From Natronohydrobacter sp. (GTDB lineage Bacteria > Pseudomonadota > Alphaproteobacteria > Rhodobacterales > Rhodobacteraceae), in assembly GCA_007117255.1 (NCBI GenBank), contig SKGU01000193.1, positions 1-5,769 of the forward strand: DNA of 5,769 nt, read 5' to 3'. The notes beneath the pieces are model-generated. The model saw only the letters and a list, made by a program, of their open reading frames with translations. It was not told the origin of the DNA and ran no database searches. Positions 5,486-5,769 of this stretch are shown piece after piece; within the stretch, counting starts at the first letter, position 1, and each line of letters opens with the position of its first letter. The position numbers and the translations under genes are program-made.

Positions 5486-5769
5486 TTATGTCTTGCGTTC
5501 GAAAAAGGTCAGGCGCTTTGACAGCTCATCAAGTTCCAGCCCTAGCAAGTCTGCTGTCGCACCCAGATCATGGTTGCATTGACCATAAGCCTCCCGGATG
5601 CACATATCTTCCAGCACGCGTGCGGTTTGATCCATTATTTCTGACAAGGGTTGCCGACCCAGATCGTCAAGCGCCTTGCGCACCAGCGCATCCGCCTGCG
5701 CAGAGCGTGCATCAAGCACCCCAGCCGCGCTCTGCGCTTGATCATGACCGGGGTTGACTGGCGGCGGCA
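5486..5769 (-). CDS. C-terminal part of a Fis-type HTH regulator, possibly PpsR/CrtJ-like (N-terminus beyond right edge)
   Basis: The minus frame is open from the right edge to TAA at 5486-5488, giving about 94 residues. A Pro/Gly/Ala-rich linker (PPPVNPGHDQAQSAAG) is followed by ALDDLGRQPLSEIMDQTARVLEDMCIREAYGQCNHD and the helix pair LGATADLLGLELDELSKRL, ending TFFERKT. The layout (helix, MCI-x-EA, then A-x-LLGL) resembles the C-terminal Fis-like HTH of photosynthesis repressors PpsR/CrtJ, where the region typically reads like AAAEMLGLSRQSLYVKL. Here the normally basic SRQSLYVKL recognition helix is replaced by ELDELSKRL. In the frame, GTG at 5719 could serve as a start, but the family pattern and open reading upstream favour a longer protein. 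It converges with the YitT gene, separated by 7 bp with no visible terminator. The Fis-like fold is moderately supported; the PpsR link is from recollection. Confidence 0.6.
   Translation of the reverse strand, partial: PPPVNPGHDQAQSAAGVLDARSAQADALVRKALDDLGRQPLSEIMDQTARVLEDMCIREAYGQCNHDLGATADLLGLELDELSKRLTFFERKT

Noticed and set aside
5488..5757. Plus-strand 89-codon frame at the right edge
   Set aside because: Antisense to the HTH-bearing minus frame and without recognisable features.

Overview
The window is a GC-rich, densely packed chromosomal segment. It most likely comes from an alphaproteobacterium of the Rhodobacterales/Rhodobacteraceae (Rhodobacter/Roseobacter type). The main evidence is the gene order iscR - group I cysteine desulfurase - sufB, an IscR with a single cysteine (a Rhodobacteraceae hallmark), and a near-perfect TTTAGAA-N3-TTCTAAA palindrome in the iscR promoter that fits my memory of the 'Iron-Rhodo-box'.

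Left part, minus strand (1-2930): the promoter-proximal end of an isc-suf operon for iron-sulfur cluster assembly. It is read right to left: promoter and operator (about 2889-2930), a leader of roughly 130 nt, iscR (2760-2302), a cysteine desulfurase (2229-1180) and sufB (1138 to beyond the left edge, about 379 residues visible). IscR should sense the Fe-S status and repress the operon. The desulfurase supplies persulfide sulfur, and SufB is the scaffold of the SufBCD complex. sufC, sufD and others would be expected beyond the left edge but are not seen.

Middle, plus strand (3011-3719): a small alpha/beta hydrolase (COG2945-like) is divergent from iscR across a 250-bp shared region. It ends in a strong intrinsic terminator (3695-3719).

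Right part, plus strand (3817-5478): a tight three-gene unit encodes a periplasmic M48-type zinc metalloprotease lipoprotein, an EmrE-like small multidrug resistance (SMR) transporter and a YitT-family membrane protein. Gaps are 11 nt and 1 nt, so this is probably one transcript with an envelope theme. Converging on it from the right edge is the C-terminal part of a minus-strand protein with a Fis-like helix-turn-helix, possibly PpsR/CrtJ-like, whose recognition helix looks diverged.

The most unusual signal is inside the desulfurase gene. A 33-bp, A+T-rich block (1513-1545) is made of eleven consecutive A/T-ending codons. It contains TAGAA-TAT-TTCTA (1516-1528), the same core palindrome as the iscR operator. 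It may be an intragenic IscR-type site, possibly an internal promoter toward sufB. A second small point is a motif at 2231-2253, just before the desulfurase start, that resembles a sequence interspersed widely in Rhodobacteraceae genomes. I saw no RNA genes, CRISPR arrays, insertion sequences or prophage traces.
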